This document shows positions 7,701-7,976 of a stretch of DNA of 7,976 bases, piece after piece. Every line of letters begins with the position of its first letter. Position 1 is the stretch's first letter. The DNA is from an uncultured Clostridium sp. (GTDB lineage Bacteria > Bacillota > Clostridia > Clostridiales > Clostridiaceae): NCBI GenBank assembly GCA_946575275.1, contig CAMNZV010000066.1, positions 1 to 7,976 on the forward strand, read 5' to 3'. A model generated the notes under the pieces. It saw nothing but the letters and a program-made list of their open reading frames with translations. It made no database searches and was not told the origin of the DNA. A program made the position numbers and the translations under genes.

Positions 7701-7710
7701 TCACCCCTTT
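7701..7710 (-). promoter_or_regulatory. Ribosome binding site deciding the pilM start
   Basis: AAAGGGGTGA on the minus strand, 5 nt before the ATG at 7695. The in-frame GTG at 7704 is part of this site and is therefore an unlikely start. Confidence 0.75.
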
Positions 7711-7724
7711 ATTATTTTAAAATT

Positions 7725-7751
7725 GCTAAGCACTTTTTATTAGTGCTTAGC
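7725..7751 (-). terminator. Hairpin between the pilin gene and pilM (possible attenuator or leaky terminator)
   Basis: A perfect 10-bp inverted repeat, GCTAAGCACT and AGTGCTTAGC, with a 7-nt AT loop. Read on the minus strand it is followed by AATTTTAAAATAA, a poor T-tract (only four T in a row), so it is not a strong intrinsic terminator. The plus-strand side is also weak (CCTTTT). Its place, 67 nt after the pilin stop and 30 nt before pilM, fits a partial terminator or mRNA-processing hairpin that would let the pilin be made in excess over PilM and the platform proteins. A promoter for pilM in the same gap is not obvious. Confidence 0.6.
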
Positions 7752-7778
7752 CTTTTAAGTAAATATTTAAAATAAATT

Positions 7779-7804
7779 CACGAACTTATATTGTCCCCTT
7801 CGTG
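7779..7804 (-). repeat. Weak inverted repeat downstream of the pilin gene
   Basis: CACGAA and TTCGTG arms (6 bp) around a 14-nt loop, 14 nt after the pilin stop codon. It has no T-tract, is short and could be chance; it may instead be part of a 3' end structure protecting the pilin message. Confidence 0.25.
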
Positions 7805-7817
7805 TATATTTTAAAAA

Positions 7818-7976
7818 TTATTTTTCGTATACACTACCTACTGTTCCATTTGGATAAACTTCAGTTGATGCTCCAGTACTATCTATTAATTCTATTGTAA
7901 TTTCACCTACACTTGAAACAACAACAGGAACATCTGTCCCCTTAAATCCTGCTGCCTTAGCTTGTGAAATAGAATC
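7818..7976 (-). CDS. C-terminal end of a probable type IV pilin (PilA-like); starts beyond the right edge
   Basis: The last 52 codons of a frame that enters at the right edge and stops at TAA (7820-7818). The translation begins DSISQAKAAGFKGTDVPV and ends GSVYEK. It shows a short helix, then beta-hairpin strands VVVSSVGEITIEL and TEVYPNGTVGSVYE, as expected for the C-terminal sheet of a small pilin. No cysteine pair is present in this portion. The pilin signature (leader and N-terminal helix) is outside the window, so the identification rests on context (directly upstream of pilM), strand pattern and the typical C-terminal composition. The hairpin and absence of overlap with pilM suggest separate dosage control. 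It could also be another minor pilin. Confidence 0.6.
   Translation of the reverse strand, partial: DSISQAKAAGFKGTDVPVVVSSVGEITIELIDSTGASTEVYPNGTVGSVYEK

Noticed and set aside
7499..7775. Two plus-strand open frames overlapping the start of pilM and the spacer
   Set aside because: They are antisense to the conserved N-terminus of PilM, overlap each other in different frames and contain low-complexity hydrophobic sequence.
7705..7817. Possible internal promoter for pilM
   Set aside because: The gap is AT-rich, and weak -35/-10-like boxes can be drawn in several places, but none has both good boxes and spacing, so no call is made.
1..7976. CRISPR array, tRNA, rRNA, insertion sequence or riboswitch
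   Set aside because: No regularly spaced direct repeats, transposase-like frame, RNA gene signature or riboswitch core was seen; any leader regulation of the pilin gene would be outside the right edge.

Overview
The window is AT-rich and every supported gene lies on the minus strand. Short 1-14 nt gaps, strong purine-rich ribosome sites and pil-type protein families point to a type IV pilus (T4P) locus of a low-GC Firmicute, most likely a Clostridium-like anaerobe. The species cannot be named from the sequence. No PilP or PilQ is present in the pilM-to-distal stretch, which fits a monoderm cell with no outer membrane.

Read in the direction of transcription (high to low coordinates), the window begins with the last 52 codons of a probable pilin (7976-7818). 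A 113-122 nt spacer follows, holding a perfect 10-bp hairpin that may be an attenuator. Next comes the assembly-platform set pilM (7695-6592), pilN (6577-6026) and pilO (6024-4801). PilM is the cytoplasmic actin-like ATPase. PilN and PilO are single-pass membrane proteins with extracellular ferredoxin-like domains. The PilO is about twice the usual length because of an extra C-terminal beta-rich domain.

Three prepilin-like genes follow: a PilV/GspI-like minor pilin (4787-3855), a very large 778-residue PilX/GspK-like protein without the usual Glu5 (3843-1507), and a PilW/GspJ-like minor pilin (1492-884). The last gene (859 to beyond the left edge) encodes a Sec-exported protein that I tentatively relate to the clostridial DUF5057 family. 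It sits where PilY1-type tip proteins are found in proteobacterial minor-pilin operons.

Taken together this looks like one transcription unit that builds the pilus platform and then a priming or tip complex. The least conventional parts are the giant K-like minor pilin with a repetitive beta-strand passenger region, the extended PilO, and the exported protein at the operon end. Three start codons were moved inward from the longest open frame because ribosome-site spacing (and, for the PilW-like gene, the prepilin leader) supports the inner start; a fourth, pilO, was also moved inward but less certainly. There is no stretch over 300 bases without a gene.
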